Origin: Streptococcus mitis B6
GTDB taxonomy: Bacteria; Bacillota; Bacilli; Lactobacillales; Streptococcaceae
Length of the DNA stretch: 64,000 nt
Assembly: GCF_000027165.1 (NCBI RefSeq)
Contig: NC_013853.1
Span: 1,426,001-1,490,000 of the forward strand
Direction of reading: 5' to 3'
Shown: in pieces, positions 63,705-64,000 of the stretch
Layout: the number at the start of each line of letters is the position of its first letter
Position numbering within the stretch: the stretch's first letter is position 1
Made by a program: the position numbers and the translations under genes
The notes under the pieces: model-generated
What the model saw: the letters and a program-made list of their open reading frames with translations, nothing else
The model's database searches: none
Told to the model about the DNA's origin: nothing

Positions 63705-64000
63705 TTATTTAAAGATTGAAGTTTTAAAGCTGTTTGTTTGTTGAAGAAGTTTTTTGAATAATTTCTCTTTAAGTGATACAGTATTATCAAATTTAACTGA
63801 TCCGTTTTTAAGAGTAGCTTTATCTTTATCAACAGCTGCAGCAAATGCATTCTTCAAGTCATCGTAACTACTATATGTAGTGCCGTCAATTGTAACTGGG
63901 TTAAATCCTGCTTTCGCTTTATCAACAACTTCTTTGAAGTATTCTTTCTTCCAATCTTCTAGAGTATTAAATTTACCATCAGAAACTTTCTTAATGATGA
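63705..64000 (-). CDS. C-terminal end of a large zinc metalloprotease, probably ZmpB
   Basis: The last 98 or so residues of a gene that continues beyond the right edge. The fragment reads KKVSDGKFNTLEDWKKEYFK, then VTIDGTTYSSYDDLKNAF and ends SFKTSIFK. This helical, Lys-rich tail resembles the C terminus of the pneumococcal M26/ZmpB protease. In known pneumococcal genomes zmpB lies next to pabB; that order, from memory, supports the call. The catalytic domain is outside the window. Confidence 0.65.
   Translation of the reverse strand, partial: IIKKVSDGKFNTLEDWKKEYFKEVVDKAKAGFNPVTIDGTTYSSYDDLKNAFAAAVDKDKATLKNGSVKFDNTVSLKEKLFKKLLQQTNSFKTSIFK

Overview
The window is chromosomal DNA of a mitis-group Streptococcus, either S. 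pneumoniae or a very close relative (S. mitis or S. pseudopneumoniae). The evidence is the gene content and order: spxB, copY-cupA-copA, lctO, pyrF-pyrE, divIB-murG-murD, typA, rnz-hflX-miaA, thyA, gki, pabBC and the end of a zmpB-like gene. Choline-binding proteins, two BOX repeats and an IS1167-type element point the same way. Species is inferred from memory of these genomes, not from a database search. No rRNA, tRNA, CRISPR array or prophage was seen.

Layout. 1-7.4 kb holds housekeeping and transport genes: a deoxycytidylate deaminase fragment, TetR and DegV, a flavoprotein, a DUF1697 protein, a MerR/TipAS regulator, a sodium symporter, manA and a SemiSWEET. 7.6-9.6 kb holds an ABC exporter beside a SPASM-like remnant of a radical-SAM peptide maturase. 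9.7-19.7 kb holds a VOC protein, pyruvate oxidase, the copper operon, a frameshifted lactate oxidase and a polar amino acid ABC importer. 19.7-23.1 kb is an AT-rich operon of a small secreted protein, three membrane proteins and an ATPase. 23.4-28.7 kb holds pyrimidine and cell-wall/division genes. 28.9-31.6 kb is a bacteriocin-type (DUF1430) exporter pair, followed by an IS1167 copy. 33.4-37.0 kb holds housekeeping genes. 37.1-42.8 kb is an accessory locus: a NarL-type two-component system, a BceAB-type ABC transporter, a 35-aa membrane peptide and two broken lantibiotic-like precursor genes. 44.2-51.4 kb is a second, larger accessory operon encoding a choline-binding protein, small membrane proteins, a beta-helix/double AAA+ fusion and an anchored exoprotein. 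51.9-53.8 kb holds a DUF3990-type putative ADP-ribosyltransferase, a small partner and an Rgg-type regulator, controlled by two nearly identical promoters. 53.9-64 kb is core again.

How the parts fit. Peptide export, immunity and sensing dominate the accessory DNA. Four separate loci carry exporters or sensors of antimicrobial-peptide type. In three of them the peptide or its maturase is missing or visibly broken (9.3-9.6 kb, 31.6-31.9 kb, 42.4-42.8 kb), and one (19.7-23.1 kb) looks intact. This suggests repeated loss of peptide production with transport or immunity kept, which is an inference.

Best candidates for undescribed biology are the beta-helix/AAA+ operon with its poly-A frameshift, the paired-palindrome promoter duplication around the DUF3990/Rgg genes, the decayed lantibiotic pair, and the intact secreted-protein/ABC operon. 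Peroxide metabolism is also altered: spxB is intact while lctO carries a one-base deletion.
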